DNA of 46,019 bases from CAYSLU01 sp964431965 (lineage in GTDB: Bacteria; Verrucomicrobiota; Kiritimatiellia; CAIKKV01; CAYSLU01), in NCBI GenBank assembly GCA_964431965.1, contig CAYSLU010000034.1, positions 1 through 46,019 on the forward strand, read 5' to 3'. The stretch's first letter is position 1. The number at the start of each line of letters is the position of its first letter. The notes under the pieces are model-generated. The model was not told where the DNA came from. It saw only the letters and a list, made by a program, of their open reading frames with translations, and did no database searches. A program made the translations under genes and the position numbers. Shown one piece after another: positions 24,269 through 33,318 of this stretch.

Positions 24269-25695
24269 ACCAAAGCCTAGGCTTGTCTCAGGACCAGCGG
24301 CTCCAGATGGTGCTGGCGCCCCAGCTGCGCCAGTCCCTCGAGATGCTCCAGGTGCCGATGATGGAGCTCCGGGCGATGGTCCGCGCCGAACTCGAGCAAA
24401 ACCCCACGCTCGAGGAGAAGTCCACCCCCACGACGCAGATCGAGATCGAGGCCGCGGTGCCCGAGCAGCCGGAAGAGCAGCGCGAGATGGACTTCCGCAA
24501 GGAGTTCGACATCCTGGCGCGCCTCGACAGCGAGTGGAAGGACTACTTCTTCCAGGAGGACCGGGCCTATCGCTTCTCGGCGGACGACGAGGAGAAGCGC
24601 CAGTACTTCATGGACTCGATCCCCCAGAAGGTGTCGCTGCAGGAGCACCTGCTGAGGCAGCTCACCTTCGCCGAGCTCGCCGAGCCCGAGCGGGAGATCG
24701 GCGAGCTTCTGATCGGCAGCATCAACGAGGACGGCTACATGACGACCACGGTCGAGGAGCTCGCATCCTCGTCCAGCATCGACGTGGAGCGGATACGGGA
24801 CGTGCTCGTGATCGTCCAGGAGTTCGACCCGCCGGGCGTCGGCGCCCGTGACCTGCGCGACTGCCTGATCCTGCAGCTCGAGCGGCTCGGCCAGAATGAG
24901 GGCATCGCCGCCCACATCGTGAGGGACCACCTCGAGCGACTCGCGGGGAAGAAGTACCCGGACATCGCCCGCGCCCTGGGCACCACCTCCGAGGAAGTCC
25001 AGAAGGCCGCCAACTTCATCTCCACCCTCGACCCCAAGCCCGGCAGCGTCTACAGCTCCGAGCTCTCCCCCTATGTCCTCCCCGAGGTCGTCGTGAAGCG
25101 GCTCGAGGGGCACTTCGTCGTCATCCTGAATGACGACGAGCTGCCGCGCGTCCGGATCAGCAAGTATTACCGCGCCCTGATGGATCAGAACGACACCACG
25201 ACGGAGGTGAAGAACTACATCCAGGAGCGGGTCCGCGCCGGCATGTTCCTCATCAAGAGCATCAACCAGCGCCAGCAGACCATCCACAAGATCGCCAGCG
25301 AGATCGTCCGGGTCCAGGAGGAGTTCCTCGAGAAGGGCATCGCGCACCTCAAGCCCCTGACCATGGCCGAGGTAGCCACCGTCGTGGGCCTCCACGAGAC
25401 GACGGTCAGCCGCGCCGTCTCCGGCAAGCACATGCAGACGCCCAGCGGCATCTTCGAGATGAAGTACTTCTTCACCCCCGGCCTCAAGACCGCCGACGGG
25501 CAGAACATCTCGAACAAGACGGTCAAGGATATGATCTCCAGCATGGTCGCCGGCGAGGACTCCGGGAAGCCGCTGTCCGACCAGGAGATCCTCGAGCAGC
25601 TGACACAGAAGGGCATCCAGATCGCGCGGCGCACCATCGCCAAGTACCGGATCGCCCTGCGCATCCCGCCCTCCCACCTCCGCAAGCAGTACTGA
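24262..25695 (+). CDS. rpoN: RNA polymerase sigma-54 factor
   Basis: A 477-residue sigma54. Region I is the Gln/Leu-rich start (LGLSQDQRLQMVLAPQLRQS), which receives the signal of AAA+ activators. An acidic region II follows, then the core-binding domain (FDPPGVGARDLRDCL), the HTH (MAEVATVVGLHETTVSRAVS) and the C-terminal RpoN box ARRTIAKYR that reads the -24 element. The ATG at 24262 is preferred over an upstream start at 24223 because region I then begins immediately. No AAA+ enhancer-binding protein is encoded in this window, so activators lie elsewhere. A possible target promoter is seen at 33304. Confidence 0.97.
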   Translation: MPNQSLGLSQDQRLQMVLAPQLRQSLEMLQVPMMELRAMVRAELEQNPTLEEKSTPTTQIEIEAAVPEQPEEQREMDFRKEFDILARLDSEWKDYFFQEDRAYRFSADDEEKRQYFMDSIPQKVSLQEHLLRQLTFAELAEPEREIGELLIGSINEDGYMTTTVEELASSSSIDVERIRDVLVIVQEFDPPGVGARDLRDCLILQLERLGQNEGIAAHIVRDHLERLAGKKYPDIARALGTTSEEVQKAANFISTLDPKPGSVYSSELSPYVLPEVVVKRLEGHFVVILNDDELPRVRISKYYRALMDQNDTTTEVKNYIQERVRAGMFLIKSINQRQQTIHKIASEIVRVQEEFLEKGIAHLKPLTMAEVATVVGLHETTVSRAVSGKHMQTPSGIFEMKYFFTPGLKTADGQNISNKTVKDMISSMVAGEDSGKPLSDQEILEQLTQKGIQIARRTIAKYRIALRIPPSHLRKQY

Positions 25696-25738
25696 TCCGG
25701 CCGCGCACATGCCGCTTCGGCTTCCGCCCCGCGCGGGC

Positions 25739-25750
25739 TAATATGCCGCC
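25739..25750 (+). promoter_or_regulatory. TAATAT box next to the mfd start; possible leaderless message
   Basis: TAATAT at 25739-25744 ends six bases before the mfd ATG at 25751, the distance expected between a -10 box and the transcription start. No ribosome site precedes the ATG. The -35 region is poor, and read-through from rpoN, 55 bases upstream, is an alternative. Confidence 0.35.
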
Positions 25751-28700
25751 ATGTGGAACGAGCTTCCAGCCGGTCGCACCGACGCCTTTCTGGCAGACGT
25801 GCTGGGCCGGGGCCACTCGGCCTGCTTTCCGGAGCTGACAGGCGGCGCCGAAGCCTTCCTCGCGTGGGGAGCGGCCCGCGCGCTCAAGCGTCCCATCCTG
25901 TGGGTCTGCGACGGGGCCCGGACGCTCCAGTCCGCGCACCGCGATCTCCGGACCCTCGCTCCGCCCGACGCCAGCCTCCTCTACTACCCCCCGTGGGAGA
26001 CCGCCCCCGGCGGCGCGGCGGATCCCCAGATCACGGGCGACCGCCTCGCGACACTCGACGCGCTCGCGCGACCGTCCGGCCCCCGACTGATCGCCACCTG
26101 CATCCAGGCCCTGATCCAGAAGACGCTCGGCCCCGCCCTCGCGCGCGAACACGTGATCCGCCTCGCGCCCGGCGCCGAGGCCGACCTCGCGCAGCTGGTC
26201 CGCCGCATCGAGCAGTCCGGCTACGCCATCGTCCCCGAGGTGCAGGCGCCCGCCCAGGCCGCCGTCCGCGGCGGCATCCTGGACGTCTGGCCCACCACCG
26301 AGGAATGGCCGCTGCGGCTCGACTTCTTCGGCGAGACGCTCGACTCCGTCCGCGCGTTCGACCCGCTCGACCAGCGCTCGCGCGACCGTCTGGACCACGC
26401 GCTCCTCACCCCCGCCGGCGAAGTCGCCATCCTCCGCCGCGACCCGTCCTCCGGATCATCGCTGCTCGACCACCTCCCGCCCGACACCGCATTCATCTGG
26501 TCGCGCGACGAAGCCATCCGCGAGCACGCCGCCATCTACGAGTCCTCCGTCACCGAAGCCCGCGCCTGGGACTTCGCCACGTCCTCCCTCACGCTCCGGG
26601 AGCAGATCGACCGGCGCCCCGGGGCGATCCAGTTCCACGTGGGCTCCGACCCGGGCGATGCCCGCCCCTACGTCGACCTGGACTTCGCCCCCATCGAGGC
26701 ACCGTCCGCATCCCCGTCCGATGCCCTGCAGCCCGACCTGCTGGAGCAGGCCCGCCGCGACGCACTCGCGCGGCTCGTAGACGGAGGCCGGGCCGTGTTC
26801 GCTTTCTTCGACACGCCCGGGTCCCTCGACCGCTTCATCCAATCGCACCCCGACGCCCGGACGCTCGACCGGATCCGCACCGCGATCGGCCCGCTGTCCG
26901 AGGGATTCGTGAGCGACGTCCTCGGCCTCGCCGTGGTCGCGGAGTCGGATCTCTACGGCCGGCGCAAGGCGGCCCAAGGCCGCTACGACCCGCACGGGCG
27001 GCGCGGCGCCGCGCCGTCGCCCGGCGCCGCCCGCATCTCGGACTGGTCGGATATCGAGCCCGGCGACCTCGTGGTGCACGTCGAGCACGGCATCGGCCGC
27101 TACCTCGGGCTCCGCTCCATCGTCTTCGACGGCCAGATGCAGGAGGTGCTGGCCATTGAGTACGCGGAGCAGGCGAAGCTATACGTGCCCGTCTCCCAGG
27201 CCCACCTCCTCACCCGCTACGTCGGCGTCGGCAAGCGGCTCGCGCACTGGCACAAGCTGGGCGGCCGCCAGTGGTCGCGGGAGAAGGAGGCCGCCGAGCA
27301 CGCCGTGCGCGACTTCGCGTCGGGGCTCCTCGAGACCCATGCCGCGCGAAACGCCCTTCCCGGGCATGCGTTCCCGCCCGACTCGACGTGGCAGCACCAG
27401 TTCGAGGCCGCCTTCCCCTTCCGCGAAACGCGCGACCAGGAGCGCGCCATCACGGAGGTCAAGGCGGACATGGAGAACACCCGCCCCATGGACCGGCTCG
27501 TGTGCGGCGACGCCGGATACGGCAAGACCGAGGTGGCGATGCGGGCCGCATTCAAGGCCGTCATGGGTACGCGGCAGGTCGCGGTGCTCGTTCCGACGAC
27601 CATCCTCGCGCAGCAGCACTACTACACCTTCAGCGAGCGCATGGCCGCCTTCCCGGTCCGCGTCGAGATGCTCAGCCGCTTCCGCACGGGCTCCGAGCAG
27701 GACGCCGTGCTGCGCGGCGTGCGGGACGGGTCGGTGGACATCGTCATCGGCACGCACGCGTTGCTTCAGCCAGGCGTCGAGTTCCGGGACCTGGGGCTCG
27801 TCATCATCGACGAGGAGCAGAAGTTCGGCGTCCTCCACAAGGAGCGGTTCAAGCACATCCGCCGGCTGGTCGACGTGCTCACGCTGACCGCCACCCCCAT
27901 CCCGCGCACGCTCTACCTGAGCCTCACCGGCGCCAAGGAGCTGAGTACAATCCAGACCCCCCCGCAGGACCGGCTGGCCATCGAGACCGTCGTGTCGCCG
28001 GCCACAGACGAGGTTGTCCGCGAGGCCATCCTCCGGGAGATCAACCGCGAGGGGCAGGTGTACTACCTCTACAACCGCGTGCTGACCATCGACCGCGTCC
28101 GCGAGAGGCTCCGCCGCGTCGTCCCCGAGGCCCGCGTGATCGTCGCGCACGGCCAGATGCCCGCCGGCGAGCTGGCGGAGGTCATGCAGGCGTTCGTGAA
28201 GGGTGAGTACGACGTGCTGCTCTGCACGACGATCATCGAGAGCGGGGTCGATATCCCGAACGCCAACACCATCCTCATCGATCGGGCCGATCGGTTCGGG
28301 ATGGCAGAGCTCTACCAGCTCCGCGGCCGCGTGGGACGGGCGCGAAAGAAGGCGTACGCCTACATGCTCCTCCCCGTGCACGTGCACGTGGACCCCACGG
28401 CCCGGAAGCGCATCCAGGCCATCAAGCAGTACGCGAATCACGGGGCCGGGTTCCGCCTCGCCATGCGCGACCTCGAGATCCGCGGCGCGGGCAATCTGCT
28501 CGGCTCCGAGCAGAGCGGGCACATCGCGGCCGTCGGCTTCGCCCTCTACTGCCAGCTCCTCAAGCGCACGGTCGCCCGCATGCAGGGAGAGCCGGTGCCG
28601 CCCGTCATCGACGTCACCGTCCGGCTGGACTTCATCGACCTCTCGCCTGAGGCCGCCGGGCGGGACGGGGCGGCCGTTCTGCCGGTCGACTACGTGGAGG

Positions 28701-29026
28701 ATGAGCGCCTGCGCATTCTGCTCTACCGCAAAATCGCCGAGGCCGCTGTTCCGGAGGACGTCGATCGTCTGTCCGACGAATTCCGGGACCGGTTCGGCGC
28801 GCCGCCGCCCGCGCTCGCGCGCCTGCTCCGGATCACGACCCTGCGGATCACCGCCGCCCACAAGGGCATCACATCGATCGAGGTCCAGGAGGATCGAATC
28901 ATGCTGATGGGGCCGGCCGGTTACCTCATGCACGCCGGCCGATTCCCGCGCCTGAAGGCCGAAGACCCGGACGCCCGGATCGAAGAGCTGATCGAGCACG
29001 TCCGCACGCGCCGGACGGCTGGGTAG
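25751..29026 (+). CDS. mfd: Transcription-repair coupling factor
   Basis: Mfd removes RNA polymerase stalled at DNA lesions and recruits UvrA. The 1091-residue product has the UvrB-like N-terminal domains, the polymerase-interacting domain (HVEHGIGRYLGL), the SF2 translocase with Walker A GDAGYGKTEVA, Walker B IIDEEQKFGV, motif III LTATPIPRTLYL, motif V ESGVDIPNANTIL and motif VI QLRGRVGRA. The TRCF C-terminal domain (about 950-1075) covers the UvrA-binding surface of the N-terminus. It is slightly shorter than the E. coli protein (about 1150). The ATG at 25751 is the first in frame and fits the N-terminal family alignment (LTGGAEAFLAW). Confidence 0.97.
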   Translation: MWNELPAGRTDAFLADVLGRGHSACFPELTGGAEAFLAWGAARALKRPILWVCDGARTLQSAHRDLRTLAPPDASLLYYPPWETAPGGAADPQITGDRLATLDALARPSGPRLIATCIQALIQKTLGPALAREHVIRLAPGAEADLAQLVRRIEQSGYAIVPEVQAPAQAAVRGGILDVWPTTEEWPLRLDFFGETLDSVRAFDPLDQRSRDRLDHALLTPAGEVAILRRDPSSGSSLLDHLPPDTAFIWSRDEAIREHAAIYESSVTEARAWDFATSSLTLREQIDRRPGAIQFHVGSDPGDARPYVDLDFAPIEAPSASPSDALQPDLLEQARRDALARLVDGGRAVFAFFDTPGSLDRFIQSHPDARTLDRIRTAIGPLSEGFVSDVLGLAVVAESDLYGRRKAAQGRYDPHGRRGAAPSPGAARISDWSDIEPGDLVVHVEHGIGRYLGLRSIVFDGQMQEVLAIEYAEQAKLYVPVSQAHLLTRYVGVGKRLAHWHKLGGRQWSREKEAAEHAVRDFASGLLETHAARNALPGHAFPPDSTWQHQFEAAFPFRETRDQERAITEVKADMENTRPMDRLVCGDAGYGKTEVAMRAAFKAVMGTRQVAVLVPTTILAQQHYYTFSERMAAFPVRVEMLSRFRTGSEQDAVLRGVRDGSVDIVIGTHALLQPGVEFRDLGLVIIDEEQKFGVLHKERFKHIRRLVDVLTLTATPIPRTLYLSLTGAKELSTIQTPPQDRLAIETVVSPATDEVVREAILREINREGQVYYLYNRVLTIDRVRERLRRVVPEARVIVAHGQMPAGELAEVMQAFVKGEYDVLLCTTIIESGVDIPNANTILIDRADRFGMAELYQLRGRVGRARKKAYAYMLLPVHVHVDPTARKRIQAIKQYANHGAGFRLAMRDLEIRGAGNLLGSEQSGHIAAVGFALYCQLLKRTVARMQGEPVPPVIDVTVRLDFIDLSPEAAGRDGAAVLPVDYVEDERLRILLYRKIAEAAVPEDVDRLSDEFRDRFGAPPPALARLLRITTLRITAAHKGITSIEVQEDRIMLMGPAGYLMHAGRFPRLKAEDPDARIEELIEHVRTRRTAG

Positions 29027-29048
29027 CGCCCCGATCACGGTCCGACAA

Positions 29049-29067
29049 CCGGAAGCCATCCTTCCGG
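29049..29067 (+). terminator. Hairpin after mfd
   Basis: CCGGAAG (29049-29055) and CTTCCGG (29061-29067) form a perfect seven-base stem with a five-base loop, 22 bases after the mfd stop. The following tract is pyrimidine-rich but not a clean T run. Confidence 0.4.
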
Positions 29068-29095
29068 CGTCGCCCTTTCCCAGCGCAGAAAGTGA

Positions 29096-29120
29096 GGGCC
29101 TGGTCCCGGATTCCAGGTCC
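29096..29120 (-). terminator. Hairpin after the lipoprotein gene
   Basis: Downstream of the minus-strand stop at 29145, an imperfect eight-base stem around CCTGG/CCAGG with a nine-base loop is followed on the minus strand by TCACTTT. It is a plausible terminator for the larA/lipoprotein side and also part of a phrase repeated near 31438. Confidence 0.35.
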
Positions 29121-29144
29121 CTGTTCTCCCATCGCAGGCAGCGG

Positions 29145-29921
29145 TCAGTCGAAACAGATGTTGGGGTTCAAATCCGACGGCGGCCGCCATCGGACTCCTC
29201 GCTCCTTCAACATGGTCTCCTTGAGCTGCCAGAACCTGTGACAGGATCCAAACTGCCCGAGGGAGCCCTCCTCCTTCATCCTCGCCTCCACCAGTCCTTC
29301 GACTTCTGCGACCAGGCCCGTACGAGCAGGGTCGAGATCTACGGCATCGCGCCGGCTGCTCATGCAGTACCTGAGTCCGCCGTCCGGGTTGTACGAAAGC
29401 GCATAGGCCCACGATATCTCGCCATCCAGAACGACAAAAGATGTCAGCCTTCCACCTGTCGCGTTGGTATGTGTCTCGGCTCGAGAGATCCACCCCGAGG
29501 GAATGGGGCCTTCCCGCTCTCGTATGTCATTGAGAAATGCATGTCGCGATGGCTGTGGTCCCGCTCCGAGCACCATTGCGTCTCTGCAGTAAGCAGGCGA
29601 GTGTCCTTCGGCACGCTTGGAAAGATAGGCGGACAATGAATTGGCCACGCGCTGGTTGACCCCTCGCGACGTAGTCCATGAGTCGACACTGCCACGGAGG
29701 GTGATATCCAGCCGGCGCACACCCCATACGCTCACGCCGGCCGAGCGGGCAAGCAACGTTCGGAAGACAGGAGTGTTGATCTCCTCCTGGACCGTTGCCA
29801 CATCGTTGCTGTTCGCCGATATGGCGGACATCGACAAGCCGCCCTGCCCGCCGATGCCGCCCAACCAGCATCCCGTGAGACCCAGGCATGCAATCAACAG
29901 AACCGCGATGCCTTTGCGCAT
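29145..29921 (-). CDS. Putative lipoprotein of unknown function
   Basis: The 258-residue product begins MRKGIAVLLIACLGLTGC, a classic lipoprotein signal with lipidation at Cys18, followed by a Gly-rich spacer. GGAGGACGCGGGG lies upstream of the ATG at 29919-29921; the longer frame to 30014 is unlikely. The mature part (about 45-258) has scattered Cys and aromatic residues (CRDAMVLGAG, ISWAYALSYN, CHRFWQLKE, NICFD at the end), but I recognise no domain. By eye its GC content is lower than that of larA next door, and it is separated from larA by 112 bases. It may be a recently acquired or fast-evolving envelope protein. Confidence 0.65.
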   Translation of the reverse strand: MRKGIAVLLIACLGLTGCWLGGIGGQGGLSMSAISANSNDVATVQEEINTPVFRTLLARSAGVSVWGVRRLDITLRGSVDSWTTSRGVNQRVANSLSAYLSKRAEGHSPAYCRDAMVLGAGPQPSRHAFLNDIREREGPIPSGWISRAETHTNATGGRLTSFVVLDGEISWAYALSYNPDGGLRYCMSSRRDAVDLDPARTGLVAEVEGLVEARMKEEGSLGQFGSCHRFWQLKETMLKERGVRWRPPSDLNPNICFD

Positions 29922-30033
29922 CCCCGCGTCCTCCGAACCCGCGACGTTCCGATCTCCAACAGCGACGTCAGCAAGGGCCAGATGCCTGCCTGAGCCTGGC
30001 GCTGCACCGCGCATCTCGACGCCAGAATCGCAT

Positions 30034-31404
30034 CTACGCCCCGCACACGCCGCAACCGACGCGGCGCGGGACGCCGTAGGGGCCGGCGGCCAGGACCGCT
30101 AGCCGGGCATCGGGACGCGCGGCGAGCGCGGCATCGATGGCCCGCTGGACCATGGCCTGCGCGAGCGCCCGGCCGGCCAACCCGGCCAGCCCCGCCCCGC
30201 CATCGACTCCCGGCAGACCGGCGAACGCGGCGCCCGTCAGCTGCGGCGAGCAGTAGATCAGCCGGTCGGCCCGCCCCAGCTTCCGGAGCGCCCGCCCCCA
30301 CATCTGAAGCTCCCACTGGTCCGGCACGAAGGCCCACTCCGGGGCCCGGATCAGCCGCTCGAACTCGTCCGGCCCGACGCGCGTGAAGAGCGGCAGCAGG
30401 CGCTTGTAGTTCGGCCCGCCCACCGGATCCACGTCCGTGTGGTTGGCCGCCAGGATCAGCGTGCCGCCATCGGCCAGCGCCCGGACGCCTTCCACGGCCG
30501 CCTTCGCCGCCTGGTAGTGGTTGATCCCGACGAAGCCCGCATGCGTCACGGCCACGTCGTAGTCGTGGCCCATCGGAATCTCGGCATCCTCCATGGCCCG
30601 CTCCGCCGCCGCCCGGTGCGCCGCGGCCAGCTCGCCGGCGAATACGCCGGTCACCCGCCGCTCACGGTCGATCGTGACGTTGACAATGAAGTCGGACCCG
30701 GCCATCCGCGCCACGTCCATCGACTCGGCCTGGCACGGGTTCCCGTCCAACACGAGCGTGGCGGCCTTCGGATCACCCATCATGGCCGCGCCATGAAAGA
30801 CGTGCGTGGCCGCCTCGCCCACGAGCCCGGGACAGATCGACTTCGGGCCGCCGCTCAGGCCCGCCATGAAGTGTGGTTCGACGAGCCCGGTCAGGATCCG
30901 GATGTCGGCTTCCATGTAGCGCCGGTTGATCCACGTCTCCGTGCCGCGGCCCGTCTGCCCGAGCCGCACCAGGCTCGCCGTGTCACGGCAGTCGTGGTTG
31001 ACGACCTCCACGTCCCCTGCGAAAACCGACTCCGGGAACATCGCCCGCATCTCGGCATCGGTAAGGGATCGGTGCGTCCCGGTCGCGACCAGCACGACGA
31101 TCCGTCGAACGCCCCCGGCCCGCAGCGCCGCGAGCAGAGGCTCGAGTATGCCCGCCGGCCCGCGATACGGAACGGGTCGCGTGTTGTCGCTGACCACGAT
31201 GACGGCCCGCGGATCAGCCTTGCCCTCGGCCCGCGCGCGAATGACATCGCGCAGCGGCGGCGCCCCGATGGGCCGCGCCAGGGCATCGGCGATCGCCAGC
31301 GCCGGATCAGCCACCGGCGCCGCAGGAGACAGCGTCAGCACATCGGCCGTCTCGGGCACGTTCAGCACCAGCCGCTCCGAGCCAAACTCCAGCTCTACCT
31401 GCAT
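30034..31404 (-). CDS. larA: Nickel-dependent lactate racemase family protein
   Basis: A 456-residue LarA homologue. Residues known from the Lactiplantibacillus plantarum enzyme are all found with a constant small offset: Asp73 and Arg76 in VSDNTRPV, His111 in GTHRS, His178 in VEPHFMAG, Lys188 in GGPKSICPG (the lysine that carries the nickel-pincer cofactor) and His204. The family interconverts stereoisomers of lactate or other 2-hydroxyacids; substrate specificity varies among homologues. The cofactor-synthesis genes larB, larC and larE are not in this window. The ATG at 31402-31404 has GGGGGAG just upstream. It follows the D-lactate-dehydrogenase-like gene by 80 bases, so the pair could turn L- into D-hydroxyacid and oxidise it (inference). 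Confidence 0.88.
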   Translation of the reverse strand: MQVELEFGSERLVLNVPETADVLTLSPAAPVADPALAIADALARPIGAPPLRDVIRARAEGKADPRAVIVVSDNTRPVPYRGPAGILEPLLAALRAGGVRRIVVLVATGTHRSLTDAEMRAMFPESVFAGDVEVVNHDCRDTASLVRLGQTGRGTETWINRRYMEADIRILTGLVEPHFMAGLSGGPKSICPGLVGEAATHVFHGAAMMGDPKAATLVLDGNPCQAESMDVARMAGSDFIVNVTIDRERRVTGVFAGELAAAHRAAAERAMEDAEIPMGHDYDVAVTHAGFVGINHYQAAKAAVEGVRALADGGTLILAANHTDVDPVGGPNYKRLLPLFTRVGPDEFERLIRAPEWAFVPDQWELQMWGRALRKLGRADRLIYCSPQLTGAAFAGLPGVDGGAGLAGLAGRALAQAMVQRAIDAALAARPDARLAVLAAGPYGVPRRVGCGVCGA

Positions 31405-31484
31405 GACTCCCCCCTTGTCACACCAGCGCCGCAAGAAGGACCTGGGTTCCGGGATCGCCCCCTTCCCCGTTCAGCCCTCGCCGT

Positions 31485-33104
31485 TCATCCCTCTTCGAGA
31501 ACGTTTCCCCGGTTCAGCAGGAAACCCGGGTCGACGGCCGCCTTGCATCGGCGCAGGTCCTCGACGGCAGAAGGGCCATAGCACCGCAGGAAATCCTTCC
31601 GCTTCCGCTTGCCGGTTCCATGCTCGCCCGAATACACCCCGCCCAGCTCGGCCGAGCGTGCCACGATGGCATCATAGATCCCGACCGCCCGGTCGATCTG
31701 CTCGCGAAACGGCAGGATGGTGAAGTGCAGGTGGCAGTCACCCAAGTGACCGAAAGCCAGGTAGTCGATTCCCGCCTCGCGTATCGCTTCGTGCGTGAAC
31801 GCCAGGAACTCGGCGAAGCGGTCCGGCGGAACCACCGTGTCGGTCATGATCGTGAAGGCGCCTCGCTGCTTCACGACCTCGAGCGCATTCGCCGGCAGCG
31901 AGTGGCGGGCCTCCATGAACATCGTCCAGTTCCGCTCGCTGTCGAGCAGGATCACGTGCTCCGCATCCACGCCGCACCCCGCGTCCGCGAGCACGCCGAG
32001 CCACTCCTCCGCCGCATCCTCAGCCGCCCGCCCCTGGAGCGGCGCCTGGATGTAGACGCCCACGGCATGCCCCTCCCGGAACAGCAGCTCGCGGTGGTCC
32101 ATGTAGCGCGGGCAGTTGAGCCCGAAGTACTCGAAGGCGCCCAGCACGCCCAGGTCGCCGTTCAGGTGCCGGCGCACGTGCTCCAGCAGTCTTAGCGCCG
32201 ACGGCTCTTCCGGCAGCGAGAAGAAGATGTCGAGCGCGCCGCTCGGACGCTCCGCCAGGCGCAGCCGGCAGCCGGTCACCAGCCCGAAGAGGCCCTCGCT
32301 TCCGACCACCAGATCGATGAGATCCATCACGCCCTCGGGCGACGAGAACGGCCCGCCGGCGTTCTTGATCGCGGGCCGCGGGTAGCGGGGGACCGGCCAC
32401 CTCCGCTCGCCGCCGGCCGAGTCGATCAGTCGGAAACAGCCGCCGCTCGAGACGTACTGCCCGCGGCGGGCCCGGATGAGCCGGCCGTCGGGGAGCAGTA
32501 GCTCGACCGCTTCGACCCAGTCACGCGTGGCACCCCGGGGCCCCGGCACGAATCCCGACGCATTGCAGGCGACCGTGCCGCCCACTGTGGCATCCGCCCG
32601 GCTCGTCGGGTCCACGGGATAGACCAGGCGGTCGCCGGTCTGCGCCCGCACGGCCTTCCGCATCTCCTCCAGGATCATGCCGACGGGCGCCTCGACCGAC
32701 CGGGCGGCCTCGTCCGTGCGGACGCCGCCGTCGCCATCGAGCATGCGCACGGTAGACACCACCACACCGCCTTCCGGCGTGGCGCTGCCCGTGAGGTTCG
32801 ACTTGCCGCCTGACACGGTGAACGGGATGCCCGCCGCGAAGCACGCGCGGAACACGATCGCCGCCTCGCGCGTCGCGGGCGGTCGGGCGACCGCCCGGGC
32901 CTGGCCGGGCAGGTTGGAGCTGTCCGACGCGTAGCCGAGCACAATATCGGGATCGCACGACAGCTCAACGCCGAACCGCTCCCGCAGCACCGCGGCGAGC
33001 CCATGCAGCCCGGCCTGGCCGGAATGCCGGGCTCCCGCTTCGTCGAGCGCCGCATACTCGGCCGGCGACAAGATATCCTCGATCACGATGCAGTCCGTGC
33101 TCAC
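31485..33104 (-). CDS. FAD-linked 2-hydroxyacid (D-lactate/glycolate) dehydrogenase-like oxidoreductase
   Basis: A 539-residue flavoprotein of the VAO/PCMH family with an FAD-oxidase C-terminal domain. The FAD-binding half shows IPFTVSGGKSNLTG and VDPTSRADATVGGTVACNASG; the substrate domain shows AFGHLGDCHLHFTILP and SGEHGTGKRKRKDF, the His-rich signature of D-lactate dehydrogenases and GlcD. No Fe-S domain is attached and no GlcE/GlcF genes follow. The start is taken as GTG 33104, which has GAGGAGG eight bases upstream; the longer ATG frame to 33257 contains a Cys-rich stretch unlike the family. Substrate inferred from the neighbouring larA; other D-2-hydroxyacids remain possible. Confidence 0.87.
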   Translation of the reverse strand: MSTDCIVIEDILSPAEYAALDEAGARHSGQAGLHGLAAVLRERFGVELSCDPDIVLGYASDSSNLPGQARAVARPPATREAAIVFRACFAAGIPFTVSGGKSNLTGSATPEGGVVVSTVRMLDGDGGVRTDEAARSVEAPVGMILEEMRKAVRAQTGDRLVYPVDPTSRADATVGGTVACNASGFVPGPRGATRDWVEAVELLLPDGRLIRARRGQYVSSGGCFRLIDSAGGERRWPVPRYPRPAIKNAGGPFSSPEGVMDLIDLVVGSEGLFGLVTGCRLRLAERPSGALDIFFSLPEEPSALRLLEHVRRHLNGDLGVLGAFEYFGLNCPRYMDHRELLFREGHAVGVYIQAPLQGRAAEDAAEEWLGVLADAGCGVDAEHVILLDSERNWTMFMEARHSLPANALEVVKQRGAFTIMTDTVVPPDRFAEFLAFTHEAIREAGIDYLAFGHLGDCHLHFTILPFREQIDRAVGIYDAIVARSAELGGVYSGEHGTGKRKRKDFLRCYGPSAVEDLRRCKAAVDPGFLLNRGNVLEEG

Positions 33105-33303
33105 GCCCAGCGCCTCCTCAACGCGCGTCCATTGTCCGTTCCGCGCGCCCTGCGGGCAACACGAAACGCCGTTCAGGCATACCCCTGGCTCGTATCGCGC
33201 CCCCTCCTTCTCCCCAGCAGAGATTCCTGCGCAGGAACGGGTGCGTCCACTGCGCACGGAGGCACACGCCTCTCAAAATGGCTGGCCGCACGATCCGGTC
33301 CGG

Positions 33304-33318
33304 TGGCATAGTTTTGGC
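33304..33318 (+). promoter_or_regulatory. Sigma54-like -24/-12 promoter upstream of the URO-D-family gene
   Basis: TGGCATAGTTTTGGC has the invariant GG (33305-33306) and GC (33317-33318) exactly ten bases apart, with TGGCA in the -24 half. The -12 half reads TGGC instead of TTGC. Transcription would begin near 33330, 42 bases before the start codon, and rpoN itself is in this window. Confidence 0.45.

Noticed and set aside
27179..29059. A 626-codon minus-strand frame opposite mfd
   Set aside because: Antisense shadow of the Mfd helicase region, with no family features and no ribosome site.
31485..33257. Longer start of the dehydrogenase at 33257
   Set aside because: The extra 51 codons are Cys/Arg-rich and precede a GAGGAGG site with a GTG start that fits the family.
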